From positions 310,001-374,000 of the forward strand of contig NZ_JAEUAT010000002.1 in NCBI RefSeq assembly GCF_019511525.1: 64,000 bases of DNA, read 5' to 3'. Below the pieces are notes generated by a model. That model had not been told where the DNA came from, did not search any database, and saw only the letters and a list, made by a program, of their open reading frames with translations. Origin of the DNA: Rhizobium cauense (GTDB lineage Bacteria > Pseudomonadota > Alphaproteobacteria > Rhizobiales > Rhizobiaceae). Shown piece after piece: positions 39,243 to 47,978 of the stretch (within the stretch, counting starts at the first letter, position 1; each line of letters opens with the position of its first letter). Both the position numbers and the translations under genes were made by a program.

Positions 39243-40555
39243 GCGACGATCTCTTTGCACCGCGCATTCCTGAAGAGGTCGCCAACCGGCGGCCTCTCGC
39301 CGATCGCCTGCGGCCCCGCACGCTTTCGGAAGTCAGCGGCCAGGAGCATCTGACCGGTGACGACGGCATATTGCGGCGCATGATCGCGAGCGGTTCGCTG
39401 GGCTCGATGATCTTCTGGGGACCGCCCGGAACAGGCAAGACAACCGTTGCCCGTCTCCTGTCGGGCGAAGCAGGCCTGGCTTTCGAGCAGATCTCCGCCA
39501 TCTTTTCAGGCGTGGCGGATCTCAAGAAGGTCTTCGAAGCCGCGCGCTTACGTCGGATGGACGGCCGCCAGACGCTCCTCTTTGTTGACGAGATCCATCG
39601 CTTCAACCGGGCTCAGCAGGACAGTTTTCTGCCTGTCATGGAAGATGGCACCGTCATCCTAGTCGGCGCCACCACGGAAAACCCGTCATTCGAACTCAAC
39701 GCGGCTTTGCTTTCGCGTGCTCGCGTACTGACGTTCAAGTCGCACGATGATGAAAGCCTTGAGGAGTTACTGAAGCGTGCCGAGGCAGCCGAAGACAAGG
39801 CGCTGCCGCTGACGGATGACGCACGTGCGAGCCTGTTGCTTATGGCGGACGGCGATGGCCGCGCCGTGCTCACCCTTGCCGAGGAGGTATGGCGCGCTGC
39901 GCGAGAGGGAGAAATCTTCGACACGGAAGGCCTCACGCGCATCGTGCAGCGCCGAGCGCCTGTATATGACAAGGCGCAGGACGGGCACTACAACCTTATC
40001 TCAGCACTTCACAAGTCGGTCCGCGGTTCCGACCCGGATGCAGCGCTCTACTACCTTGCTCGCATGTTCGACGCAGGCGAGGATCCGCTCTACCTCGGCA
40101 GACGCCTGGTTCGGATGGCCGTCGAGGATATCGGTCTGGCGGATCCGCAAGCGCTGGTGATCTGCAACGCGGCGAAAGACGCCTACGACTATCTCGGTTC
40201 GCCGGAGGGCGAGTTGGCGCTGGCGCAGGCCTGCGTCTATCTGGCGACCGCCCCGAAATCGAACGCCGTCTACACAGCCTTCAAGGCCGCGACGATGGCC
40301 GCCAAGCAGAATGGCTCGCTGCTGCCGCCGAAGCACATCCTGAACGCGCCGACAAAGCTGATGAAGGGTGAGGGCTACGGCGAAGGCTATCGCTATGACC
40401 ACGACGAGCCGGACGCTTTTTCCGGCCAGGATTATTTCCCGGAGAAGATGGGTCGGCAGACCTTCTACGATCCGCCGGAGCGCGGGTTCGAGCGGGATAT
40501 CCGCAAACGCCTGGAATGGTGGGCAAAGCTCAGGAAAGAGCGCAATCAGCGTTGA
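39239..40555 (+). CDS. rarA: Replication-associated recombination protein A (AAA+ ATPase)
   Basis: RarA (MgsA, relative of eukaryotic WRNIP1) acts at stalled replication forks. The 438-residue product has Walker A GPPGTGKT (61-68), Walker B FVDEIHRF (D117-E118), a sensor 1 ATTENPSFELN, and the C-terminal tetramerisation/SSB-contact domain ending in PERGFERDIRKRLEWW. It overlaps the protease by 4 bases. Its stop abuts the stop of the convergent DUF1883 gene with no gap. Confidence 0.95.
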   Translation: MSDDLFAPRIPEEVANRRPLADRLRPRTLSEVSGQEHLTGDDGILRRMIASGSLGSMIFWGPPGTGKTTVARLLSGEAGLAFEQISAIFSGVADLKKVFEAARLRRMDGRQTLLFVDEIHRFNRAQQDSFLPVMEDGTVILVGATTENPSFELNAALLSRARVLTFKSHDDESLEELLKRAEAAEDKALPLTDDARASLLLMADGDGRAVLTLAEEVWRAAREGEIFDTEGLTRIVQRRAPVYDKAQDGHYNLISALHKSVRGSDPDAALYYLARMFDAGEDPLYLGRRLVRMAVEDIGLADPQALVICNAAKDAYDYLGSPEGELALAQACVYLATAPKSNAVYTAFKAATMAAKQNGSLLPPKHILNAPTKLMKGEGYGEGYRYDHDEPDAFSGQDYFPEKMGRQTFYDPPERGFERDIRKRLEWWAKLRKERNQR

Positions 40556-40858
40556 TCAGGATGCGCGGATTTGTCCCGCTGGCGCGACAAGCTTGACCGA
40601 CGACTCCGCAAGGCCGTGATGCCCCTCCATGTCGACGACAAGATGCCAATGCCCGCTCTCGGGGATCGAAAGGCGGATTGGTGATTTGCGCGCGACGCCG
40701 CCGACATATTTGAAATCGAGAACTTCGGTGAAGCGCTGGTAGTTCGGCGCGGTCATCAGACGTACATTCGCAACCGCGTTCAGCGTCACCTCGATGATCG
40801 TCCCTGCGCGCTGTTCCTTGAGATCATAGTGGGTAAAGCGGAAGTTCGGTTTCGGCAT
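40556..40858 (-). CDS. DUF1883 domain protein
   Basis: The 100-residue product matches, by recall, the DUF1883 family: MPKPNFRFTHYDLKEQRAG at the start and PIRLSIPESGHWHLVVDMEGHHGLA near the end. A beta-rich small domain is likely, and its function is unknown. ATG at 40858 was preferred over 40891 because the extra eleven residues are not part of the family. Its TGA and that of rarA form TGATCA, the genes meeting tail to tail with zero spacing. Confidence 0.8.
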   Translation of the reverse strand: MPKPNFRFTHYDLKEQRAGTIIEVTLNAVANVRLMTAPNYQRFTEVLDFKYVGGVARKSPIRLSIPESGHWHLVVDMEGHHGLAESSVKLVAPAGQIRAS

Positions 40859-40970
40859 CGGTCTTTGGCGTGGCGTGTCTGATGCCCACACTATATCGCG
40901 GTCCAGTTAAGGAAGCGTTCGCCATTTGGCGGCAGGTCTGCGCCCGCCGCCAGCCTCAACATCGCCGCGA

Positions 40971-41234
40971 TCAGTGGATTTCGCTATCCCGGCGGTCGAG
41001 CGCGCCAAATTGCAGGACGATGCCTTCGGCGGCGCGGCAAATCTGCTCGGGATGATGATCGCATTCGTCTGCTGCGAAATGACGTGCTGCGTGCTCGCTG
41101 ATGAACACACCTCCGACGAGCCCCTGACGGTCCTGTACGACCCAACGGCCATTTCGATCCTGGCCAATGGTGAAACGTGGTGAGGTGTGACGTTGGAGAG
41201 GCTCGATTGTGGAAGCAGCTTGAAGAGAGGGCAT
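40971..41234 (-). CDS. Small conserved rhizobial-type hypothetical protein
   Basis: The 87-residue product has a core RFTIGQDRNGRWVVQDRQG followed by LVGGVFISEHAARHFAADE. I have seen such short proteins (a W-V-V-x-D-R-x-G-L-V-G-G-x-F motif followed by an Ala/Arg-rich helix) repeatedly in rhizobial genomes without a function. ATG at 41234 has AAAGGAAAA upstream; a longer in-frame start at 41285 is less likely. No membrane segment or signal. An opposing + strand ORF was rejected. Confidence 0.65.
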   Translation of the reverse strand: MPSLQAASTIEPLQRHTSPRFTIGQDRNGRWVVQDRQGLVGGVFISEHAARHFAADECDHHPEQICRAAEGIVLQFGALDRRDSEIH

Positions 41235-41350
41235 CGATTTTCCTTTCGAATTGTCTTCTGCCTTGGACCACCAAGGCAGTGCCACATCTTCAAGTTAGTA
41301 GCGGTCGCATGCGACTTCTATTCCGATGTTGGTCAGAAAATATAAAAATA

Positions 41351-42262
41351 TCATATGGATAACGCCATCCCACGTGTCTCGGAAACGCGCGCCAACGCTT
41401 GCGATACCGACTGCTTTGCTGCGGCATCCAGCGCGACAAGCGGCAGACGGGTTTCCGGGTCAATCTGCAACAAGGCCTGGAGCGCATGTTTGATGGCGGC
41501 GGGGTCAACCTCGGCCCCCAAACGCGCCGTCAGCGGGGCCAACGCATTCTCAAGCAAACGCGCGGCAGAAAGGTTGCCTGCGCGTGCCGCCTGCTGAAGT
41601 GATGCATAAAGGCGAGGGCAGACGTTCGCGCCAGCCGAGACGATGCCGCTTCCGCCGGTGCTCAAGAAAGAGAGGGCCGTTGTGTCGCGATCGGAGAGAA
41701 GCAGAAAACGCCGGCGCCAGTCCGGGGGTAATGCCTGGGCAGCGGCGCTGCCATCGGAAAGGAGCAGCCCGACAACTGATGGGATTTCTGCAAGTGATGC
41801 GAGCGTCGGCAACGTCATGTCACTCGCTGTGCGCAGCGGGCTGTTTTCAACGATCAGCGGGATGCGGGTTGCGGCAGCAAGCTGGGCGAAGTGATGGGCA
41901 ATGCCGGCCTGTCCTGGTTTGGAATAGTAGGGCGCGGTCACCAGGGCCGCGCTCGCTCCCAGTTCCTCGGCATCCAGCGTCAAGGCGATCGTGCTTGCTG
42001 TCGCGTTGGTGCCTGTAGCGGCAATGACAGGAACAAAGCCACCTGCAGCTCGGACACAGGTTCGGATCACGGCAGCGCGCTCATGTCTCGTAAGCGTCGG
42101 ACCTTCTCCAATCGGCGTGCAGACCGCAAGGCCATCAACTCCGCAACGGATCTGCCACTCCGCAAGTCGCTCCAGCGCGCCATGATCAACTGCGCCGTCA
42201 CGAAAGGGGGTGACAAGCGCCGTGGTGGTAGCACCGAGGCGCAATACTCTGTCAGCAGGCAT
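41351..42262 (-). CDS. DapA-fold protein lacking the catalytic lysine
   Basis: The 303-residue protein has the TIM-barrel pattern of dihydrodipicolinate synthase / N-acetylneuraminate lyase: LGATTTALVTPFRDGAVD at the start and TAPYYSKPGQAGIAHHF at 109-125. Alignment by eye shows that the Schiff-base lysine (GIKEA in E. coli DapA) is L167 in GLLLSDG, and the tyrosine of the triad (LYNVPSRTG) is E139 in IVENSPLRTA; R144 is kept. It therefore should not catalyse the normal aldol chemistry and may bind a ligand or do something else. The frame stays open to 42625 but ATG 42262 is the family start. It follows a 51-residue membrane protein by 8 bases. Confidence 0.82.
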   Translation of the reverse strand: MPADRVLRLGATTTALVTPFRDGAVDHGALERLAEWQIRCGVDGLAVCTPIGEGPTLTRHERAAVIRTCVRAAGGFVPVIAATGTNATASTIALTLDAEELGASAALVTAPYYSKPGQAGIAHHFAQLAAATRIPLIVENSPLRTASDMTLPTLASLAEIPSVVGLLLSDGSAAAQALPPDWRRRFLLLSDRDTTALSFLSTGGSGIVSAGANVCPRLYASLQQAARAGNLSAARLLENALAPLTARLGAEVDPAAIKHALQALLQIDPETRLPLVALDAAAKQSVSQALARVSETRGMALSI

Positions 42263-42270
42263 CTCACGCC

Positions 42271-42426
42271 TCAAAGGCTGCCGAGAATGACGTACAGCTC
42301 GACCGCTGCAAGCACGATGCCGAACAGGATCAGTGCTTGGGCCGTGCGTCGCTCGCGCATCTGCCTTTTCGGCGCCAGGCGGCGCGTGCGGGTAAGGGGA
42401 GCATTCGGAAGCATGATGTCTCGCAT
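42271..42426 (-). CDS. 51-residue single-pass membrane protein
   Basis: Too short for ordinary gene lists but well formed: ATG at 42426, a basic N-terminus (MRDIMLPNAPLTRTRRLAPK, then RQMRERR), one hydrophobic segment ALILFGIVLAAVELYVILG (31-49) and stop at 42271. Positive residues before the helix predict N-in, C-out topology. Its end provides the GAGGCGTGAG ribosome-binding region for the DapA-like gene 8 bases downstream, so the two form a unit. No family recognised. Confidence 0.65.
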   Translation of the reverse strand: MRDIMLPNAPLTRTRRLAPKRQMRERRTAQALILFGIVLAAVELYVILGSL

Positions 42427-42571
42427 GGCTTTCAACCTTTGCATTTCCAGCCGATGCTAACGCCGTTCGCGGTAGGAATTCCATTCGTGCAAGTGCGCGC
42501 AGATATAGGAACCGCATAAATGGAAAGGCGCGGCAACGTTGCGGCGAGCAATGGATCTTTGATCCGTTCAA

Positions 42572-42589
42572 GCTGCTGCTGCTGCTGCT
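42572..42589 (+). repeat. (GCT)6 trinucleotide tract
   Basis: Six perfect GCT units followed by GCC-GCT-GCC in the non-coding gap between the membrane-peptide unit and the phosphotransferase gene. Such tracts can vary in length by slippage. Confidence 0.6.
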
Positions 42590-42697
42590 GCCGCTGCCGG
42601 GGTCGGCTCCTGCCGTGATGTGCATGCGAGCCGAGGGTTGATCTTACTCCGCGATGCCGCACATTATGCCCGCGCTGCTGGGAGGAATGTCAGGGCG

Positions 42698-43588
42698 ATG
42701 GATGGACCAATGATTGATACCGCGCTCGTGCGACGGCTGGTTGCGACGCAATTTCCGGAATGGTCTGCGCTTCCGATAACGCCAGTCGAATTTGGCGGAT
42801 GGGACAACAGGACATTCCACCTCGGGAACGAGATGACGGTCCGGCTGCCGAGCGCCGCGCACTATGCCGATCAGGTAGCAAAAGAGCAGCGCTGGCTGCC
42901 GATCCTGGCGCCGCAACTGCCCCTGCCGATTCCTGTTCCGCTGGCGATGGGACACCCGGACGAGATTTATCCCTGGCCGTGGTCGATCTACGCTTGGCGC
43001 GACGGTCAGACTGCGCTGGCCGAGCGCATCGATGATCTGTCCGCTTTCGCGCGCACACTCGCCGCCTTCCTTGAAGCGCTCCAGGCGGTTGATGCCAGCG
43101 GAGGGCCACCGCCGGGTCCGCACAACTTCTTTCGTGGCGGATCCTTGCAGGTGTATGACGAGCAAACGCGTGAGGCTCTTATGCGCCTTGATGGCAAGGT
43201 CGACCGTCGCCTCGCGATGGAGGTTTGGGAGGCCGCGCTTTCGACATCCTGGGAAGAGGCGCCCGTGTGGTTTCATGGCGACGTCGCGTACGGCAACCTT
43301 CTGGTCAAGGACGGTCGCCTTGATGCCGTCATTGACTTCGGAACCTCGGGCGTTGGCGACCCTGCCTGCGACCTCGCAATCACGTGGCATCTGTTCGAAG
43401 GGGAAAGCCGGGAGGTCTTCCGCAGATCCCGTCTCTTGGATGCCGGGACCTGGGCACGCGGCCGTGGCTGGACGCTGTGGAAAGCCCTGATTGTCGCCGC
43501 AGGGATGGCTGGCGCAAATCCCGAAGACAGGAAGAAATCATGGCAGATCATCGACGAGGTCTTGGCCGACCACCGCGCCTGGACGTGA
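42698..43588 (+). CDS. Aminoglycoside phosphotransferase-like (APH) kinase
   Basis: The 296-residue product has the APH/choline-kinase fold: catalytic WFHGDVAYGNLLV (Brenner HGDxxxxN motif, about 212-224) and metal-binding IDFGTSGVGDPACDLA (about 234-249). The real substrate is unknown; chromosomal members of this family often act on sugars, choline or homoserine-like metabolites, so drug resistance should not be assumed. ATG 42698 (MDGPMIDTALV) has AGGG close by; ATG 42710 is an alternative. It has no operon partner. Confidence 0.85.
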   Translation: MDGPMIDTALVRRLVATQFPEWSALPITPVEFGGWDNRTFHLGNEMTVRLPSAAHYADQVAKEQRWLPILAPQLPLPIPVPLAMGHPDEIYPWPWSIYAWRDGQTALAERIDDLSAFARTLAAFLEALQAVDASGGPPPGPHNFFRGGSLQVYDEQTREALMRLDGKVDRRLAMEVWEAALSTSWEEAPVWFHGDVAYGNLLVKDGRLDAVIDFGTSGVGDPACDLAITWHLFEGESREVFRRSRLLDAGTWARGRGWTLWKALIVAAGMAGANPEDRKKSWQIIDEVLADHRAWT

Positions 43589-43749
43589 TCTGTTTCGCGC
43601 GCAGTCAAAAAAAAGTATCTCCGGTATGTCGGGAGGAGGGACGTCGCCGCGTCATTTGAGAGAGAGGCTGGTAGCGTCTGACGTTAGTCAGGACGCCGGA
43701 GCCCTGATCGAGCACGGTTGAACGGCTTCGCGCCAATGGGAGAGACGAC

Positions 43750-44157
43750 ATGAGCAAGACGATTGCAATTCTACTGGCAAGGCTGATCTTTGGCGCTGTC
43801 TTTGTGATGGCGACGAGCTTCAAGTTCATGGATATGCAGGCCACCGCAAGCTACATCGCGGCTGCAGGTTTTCCGTTCCCGCTTTTTCTGGCGTGGATTG
43901 CGGCCTTTTTCGAACTGGGCCTCGCATTGGCTCTTCTGACCGGCGCCTTCTTCTCGGAAGCCGCGCTTCTGGCCGGCATCTACGTGATCTTTCTGGCCTT
44001 TGCTTTCCATGGCCCAAGCCACTGGAGCGGCAACCAGGCTGAGTTCGGGTTCTTTATCGATCACTTTACCTTCCTCGCTGGCCTGCTTTTCGCAGCCGTG
44101 CACGGCCCGGGAGAGAAGCTGGTCGTGAAGCCGCGCTCGCCGGTCATGGCTCGTTAG
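43750..44157 (+). CDS. DoxX-family membrane protein
   Basis: The 135-residue product has four hydrophobic segments (about 5-22, 45-65, 68-86, 105-122) and the pattern ARLIFGAVFVMATSFKFMD plus AWIAAFFELGLALALLTG of the DoxX/SURF4-like family. Members are linked to thiol/oxidative stress and quinone redox, but the role here is unknown. GGGAGAGACGAC precedes ATG 43750. Its last 14 bases overlap the 3' end of the convergent DUF4239 gene. Confidence 0.85.
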   Translation: MSKTIAILLARLIFGAVFVMATSFKFMDMQATASYIAAAGFPFPLFLAWIAAFFELGLALALLTGAFFSEAALLAGIYVIFLAFAFHGPSHWSGNQAEFGFFIDHFTFLAGLLFAAVHGPGEKLVVKPRSPVMAR

Positions 44158-44938
44158 GCGTCGATCTATCGGAAGCCGGTGGTGATGCGAGTTCCTCGAG
44201 CAGGCGCTCGAACGCCGTCGGCTTCAACGTGGCCGGTGGATTGTATGGGTCCGAGAAGGCGTAGATGAAGAAGAGGATGATCCCGGTGAAGGCGCCAAGT
44301 ACGGAAAGCAGGAGCAGGTTTCGAGCATCGGGCGGATAGGGATAGTAGCCGAGGGCCATGAACACGACGCCAGAGACTGCCGCGAACCAGAAGATGCTGC
44401 TGATGGAGTCGGTGCCGCTGTTTTCTCGCTTGTCCCGTGCTTCCGCGATGCTGTGTATGGCACCGAGCATGTGCTCGCGAATGCTTTGCTGGCGGGGATT
44501 GGTTGGCGTGAGGTCAAGCACCCGCTGATAGACATCGTCCCACTTGGTCCATGCCGTGGAAGATAGTTCGCCGGTTTCACCAAGCATTCGCCACTCCTGA
44601 TCGACGACGATCTGTACGTACTCGAAAAGGGCTTGTTGGATCGGCGCCTTCTCGTTGACGCCGTAGCGATCGGCGTCGAAGTACACATCGGCGATGGCGT
44701 TCGCTTCGGTGACGCTCTCGAATTTCAGCTGTTGGTATTCGATCATTTCCTGGGCGAAGACGAGGGCCAGGATGAGGGCGTGGAGAGACGATATTCGCAT
44801 CACGACGGCGCCGGCAAGCTCCCTGTCTTTGCCGGTCGGGTCACCACCCATGATGAGGCGCATCAGGAAATAAAAGGCCAGCGTTACGACGACTGTGCCG
44901 CCGACGAAGGCAATACCGAACAGGACGACTGCATTCAT
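44144..44938 (-). CDS. DUF4239 membrane protein
   Basis: The 264-residue product has two N-terminal membrane segments (about 4-27 and 45-62), a soluble helical central region (about 65-190) and two C-terminal segments (about 192-210 and 222-242). This is the layout of DUF4239, a family distantly related to bestrophin-like channels. ATG 44938 follows GGGAGGAGCG, so the 18-residue in-frame extension was dropped. Function unknown. Confidence 0.75.
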   Translation of the reverse strand: MNAVVLFGIAFVGGTVVVTLAFYFLMRLIMGGDPTGKDRELAGAVVMRISSLHALILALVFAQEMIEYQQLKFESVTEANAIADVYFDADRYGVNEKAPIQQALFEYVQIVVDQEWRMLGETGELSSTAWTKWDDVYQRVLDLTPTNPRQQSIREHMLGAIHSIAEARDKRENSGTDSISSIFWFAAVSGVVFMALGYYPYPPDARNLLLLSVLGAFTGIILFFIYAFSDPYNPPATLKPTAFERLLEELASPPASDRSTPNEP

Positions 44939-45037
44939 GCGCGCTCCTCCCAAGGTCATGGCGACTTTAGGTGGCGCGCAATTGTTGATCAACTACGGCG
45001 CTGCCGCGCGTCGTTCAGCAATTAGGCGAGGAAGTGC

Positions 45038-45829
45038 TTAGCGGAGAAGCCCATCCAGCGCCGGCATTCCCAAAATGGCGGAGGCTGCGATCAGCACATA
45101 ACAGATCGTCCTAAATGTGCTCTCCTTGGTGAACCCGAACAGTTTTGAGCCAGCGTAAAGGCCGATGGCGTAGCTCGGGAGAATAACGACGGTCAGAGCA
45201 AAGACGGCCTCAACGAACAGCCCACCGAAATAGTAGCTGACCACACTGAAGCAGGTCGAGATCGCGAAATACAGAATGATGTTTGCCCGCACCCGGGCGA
45301 AATCGGTCTTGCCGCCGAGCCAGTAGGCAACGACCGGAGGCCCACCGAGCTGAGCCGCGCCACTGAAAAGGCCGGCAATCAGACCGGTGAGGGAGGTAAG
45401 TGGCGTGCGCGGCTCGCCGTGGTAGCGCCAGCCGGAGACAAGAAGCGCGAGCAGGCAAATGGCGATCGCGGTGATCACCCAGCGCAACAGAAGCGGATCC
45501 ATCAGCGCAAGCGCCGCCGTCCCGGCGGGCACACCGAGCACGGCACCCGCGGCCATGGTGATGACTTCACGACGGTTTGCGCCGCGCCAGGCCGGCGGGA
45601 TCATTCCGATTGTCGCCAACCCGTCGATGACAAGCAGAACGGGTGATACCAGCTTCGGACCGATGATTGCGCCGCCGAGAGGAATGAAGATCAGCGCTGC
45701 CCCGAAGCCGGAGAAGCCACGCGCCAGCCCCGCAATGAAGGCAATGGCGACGAGTGACGGAATGCCGTGATCCGGCAAAGCGGCCACAAGCCACGCGCTC
45801 GTATCCGCCAGCAGCGTGTCAGGCGACAT
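45038..45829 (-). CDS. TauE/SafE (TSUP) family membrane transporter
   Basis: TSUP proteins move sulfite, sulfoacetate or other small organic anions. The 263-residue product has about eight membrane segments with the family repeats GLARGFSGFGAALIFIPLGG (about 34-53) and GLIAGLFSGAAQLGGPPVVAYWL (about 147-170). ATG 45829 was chosen over the overlapping TTG at 45832. It lies 16 bases after argC on the same strand and is probably co-transcribed; no biochemical link to arginine synthesis is obvious. Confidence 0.88.
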   Translation of the reverse strand: MSPDTLLADTSAWLVAALPDHGIPSLVAIAFIAGLARGFSGFGAALIFIPLGGAIIGPKLVSPVLLVIDGLATIGMIPPAWRGANRREVITMAAGAVLGVPAGTAALALMDPLLLRWVITAIAICLLALLVSGWRYHGEPRTPLTSLTGLIAGLFSGAAQLGGPPVVAYWLGGKTDFARVRANIILYFAISTCFSVVSYYFGGLFVEAVFALTVVILPSYAIGLYAGSKLFGFTKESTFRTICYVLIAASAILGMPALDGLLR

Positions 45830-45845
45830 CAATCAGATCCGGGGC

Positions 45846-46778
45846 CTACGAGGCGAGCATCAGGTCCATGTTCTGGACTGCTGCTCCGGAGGCGCCCTTA
45901 CCGAGATTGTCGAGCAGGGCAACGAGATTGACCTGCGACGCACCCGGCGTGCCGAACACGAAGAGTTTCATCGTGTCCTTGCCGGCAAGCTCGACGGCAT
46001 CGATACGCGGGAGCTTGCTGCTCACTTCCAGCGGCACAACGGTCACGATGTCCTGACCCGCATAGTGGGCGACAAGCGCAGCATGGATGCTCTCAAGCGT
46101 GGCGCGCTCGGCAAGATCATCGAGATGCAGCGGTATCTGAACGATCATGCCCTGCGGGAACTTGCCGACTGACGGGGAGAAGATCGGCGCGCGATCGAGC
46201 AGGCCGTGGATCTTCATCTCGGGAACGTGCTTGTGCGTCAGGGTGAGGCCATAAAGGAAGTGCGGTGCGGTAATTGCATCGTCCCGGCTCTGGTCTTCCA
46301 TCTGAGCAATCATCTGCTTGCCGCCGCCGGTGTAGCCGGAAACCGCATTGACCGTCACCGGGTAACCGTCAGGCAGGATACCGGCAGCGCGCAGCGGTCG
46401 AACAAGGCCGATCGCGCCAGTGGGGTAGCAGCCTGGATTGGCGACGAAGCGGGCCGCCTTGATCTTCTCTGCCTGCTCCTTATCCATCTCGGCGAAGCCG
46501 TAAGCCCAGGTCGGATTGACGCGGAAGGCCGTGGAGGTGTCGATGACGCGCACGTTGTTATTGCCGGAGACCATCTGCACGGCTTCCTTCGAAGCATCGT
46601 CGGGCAGGCAGAGAATGGCGATATCCGCGCTGTTCAGCATGTCCTCGCGCATCGCGGAGTTGCGACGCTCGGCTTCCGGGATCGACAAAAGCTCGACATC
46701 GCGACGATCGGCCATGCGCGTGCGGATTTGCAAGCCCGTCGTGCCATGTTCGCCATCGATGAAGATCTTCGGTGTCAT
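45846..46778 (-). CDS. argC: N-acetyl-gamma-glutamyl-phosphate reductase, short type
   Basis: ArgC reduces N-acetylglutamyl phosphate to the semialdehyde in arginine synthesis. At 310 residues this is the shorter class 2 form common in alphaproteobacteria. It has the NADP-binding start [12 protein letters not shown] (7-18) and the catalytic C117 in [11 protein letters not shown] chose ATG 46778; a GTG at 46790 would add four residues. It is preceded on the same strand by speB (63-base gap) and followed by the TSUP gene. Confidence 0.95.
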   Translation of the reverse strand: MTPKIFIDGEHGTTGLQIRTRMADRRDVELLSIPEAERRNSAMREDMLNSADIAILCLPDDASKEAVQMVSGNNNVRVIDTSTAFRVNPTWAYGFAEMDKEQAEKIKAARFVANPGCYPTGAIGLVRPLRAAGILPDGYPVTVNAVSGYTGGGKQMIAQMEDQSRDDAITAPHFLYGLTLTHKHVPEMKIHGLLDRAPIFSPSVGKFPQGMIVQIPLHLDDLAERATLESIHAALVAHYAGQDIVTVVPLEVSSKLPRIDAVELAGKDTMKLFVFGTPGASQVNLVALLDNLGKGASGAAVQNMDLMLAS

Positions 46779-46841
46779 TGTCTTGCTCACACTTTCAATA
46801 GGTTAGAAAGAAGTCCGGAATCATTTTGTAAGAGAGATGAG

Positions 46842-47801
46842 TCAGCCGTGTGACGCGCTCGCGCGGCGTTCGGCATGCAGGCCAAGCATATACATCGCGA
46901 CTGTCGCCCCCGCAATGGCGGTGATATCGGCATGGTCATAAGGTGGTGACACCTCGACGACGTCGGCGCCCCTGATGTCAAGCTGGTGCAGGCGCTGCAG
47001 CACGGAGAGGATCTTGGCGCTGGAGGGCCCACCCGATACGGGCGTCCCGGTGCCGGGTGCAAAGGCAGGGTCGAGGCAGTCGATGTCGAAGGTCAGGTAG
47101 GACGGCGCCCCACGGGTATGCGAGATGATCGTCGAGGCGAGATCGGCGGCGCTCATGTCCTCGAGCTGATGGCCATGGAGAATGTGAATGCCGAAATCTT
47201 CCGGCGCATGGGTGCGGATACCGATCTGGATCGAACGGTCAGGGTCGATGATGCCGTCTCGCGCCGCCCGTGCCACGAACGAGCCGTGGTCGATGCGCTT
47301 GTTGTCGTCGAACCAGGTGTCCTGATGCGCGTCGAACTGGACGAGCGCGAGCGGTCCATGCCTGGCGGCATGCGCCTTGAGGATCGGCCAGGTGACGAAA
47401 TGATCGCCGCCGAGGGTCAGCATGAAGGCACCGCTGTCGACGATGGTGCGGGCCTGCTGCTCGATCGCCTTGGGCGTCTCGTGGTGGTTGCCGTAGTCAA
47501 GCACGCAGTCACCGTAGTCGATGACGGCCATTTCGGCGAACAGGTCACGGTTGAAAGGATATTGCGGGTCGTTGTCGAAAATCGCAGATGCCCGCCGTAT
47601 CGCCTGCGGACCGAACCGCGTGCCGGGGCGATTTGAGGTCGCCGCATCAAAGGGGATACCCCAGACGACGGCGTCAGCCCCCGTCAGATCCTTGGTGAAA
47701 CGGCGCCGCATGAATGAAAGCGCGCCGGCAAAGGTCGGGTCGCTGGCTGAAGAGGTGAGGCTGGTTGCCGTGAAGGCGTGATCTATGGTCTTCTTTGCCA
47801 C
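46842..47801 (-). CDS. speB: Agmatinase
   Basis: SpeB hydrolyses agmatine to putrescine and urea using two manganese ions. The 319-residue product has the ureohydrolase metal motifs GGDHF (H134), FDAHQD (D157, H159, D161) and TFDIDCLDPAFAPGTGTP (D239, D241). It could act on a related guanidino substrate, as ureohydrolases are hard to tell apart by eye. It is the first gene of a minus-strand run speB-argC-TSUP. Confidence 0.93.
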   Translation of the reverse strand: MAKKTIDHAFTATSLTSSASDPTFAGALSFMRRRFTKDLTGADAVVWGIPFDAATSNRPGTRFGPQAIRRASAIFDNDPQYPFNRDLFAEMAVIDYGDCVLDYGNHHETPKAIEQQARTIVDSGAFMLTLGGDHFVTWPILKAHAARHGPLALVQFDAHQDTWFDDNKRIDHGSFVARAARDGIIDPDRSIQIGIRTHAPEDFGIHILHGHQLEDMSAADLASTIISHTRGAPSYLTFDIDCLDPAFAPGTGTPVSGGPSSAKILSVLQRLHQLDIRGADVVEVSPPYDHADITAIAGATVAMYMLGLHAERRASASHG

Positions 47802-47978
47802 GAGGGTAATCCTGACTTCGATCTAACGCAGGCGGATGCCTGCCGGCAGAAGGGGTAAGCGACAGGACGATAGAATGCAAGGCGCACGCAGGATCGCTGA
47901 GACGATGATCCCACCGATCGTTCTGTGCTACTCTACCCGTCGTTGTTGATGCTGAGTGAAACGGTTCTCGGAGGGCTT

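Noticed and set aside
40926-41183. 85-residue + strand frame opposite the small rhizobial hypothetical
   Set aside because: No ribosome-binding site or family resemblance; the minus-strand reading has both.
42263-42625. N-terminal extension of the DapA-like frame
   Set aside because: The added 121 residues are low-complexity, overlap the small membrane-protein gene in another frame and have no counterpart in the DapA family; ATG 42262 fits.
42698-43588. Aminoglycoside resistance gene
   Set aside because: The APH fold is shared by many metabolic kinases and there is no mobile element or resistance context; drug resistance is not supported.
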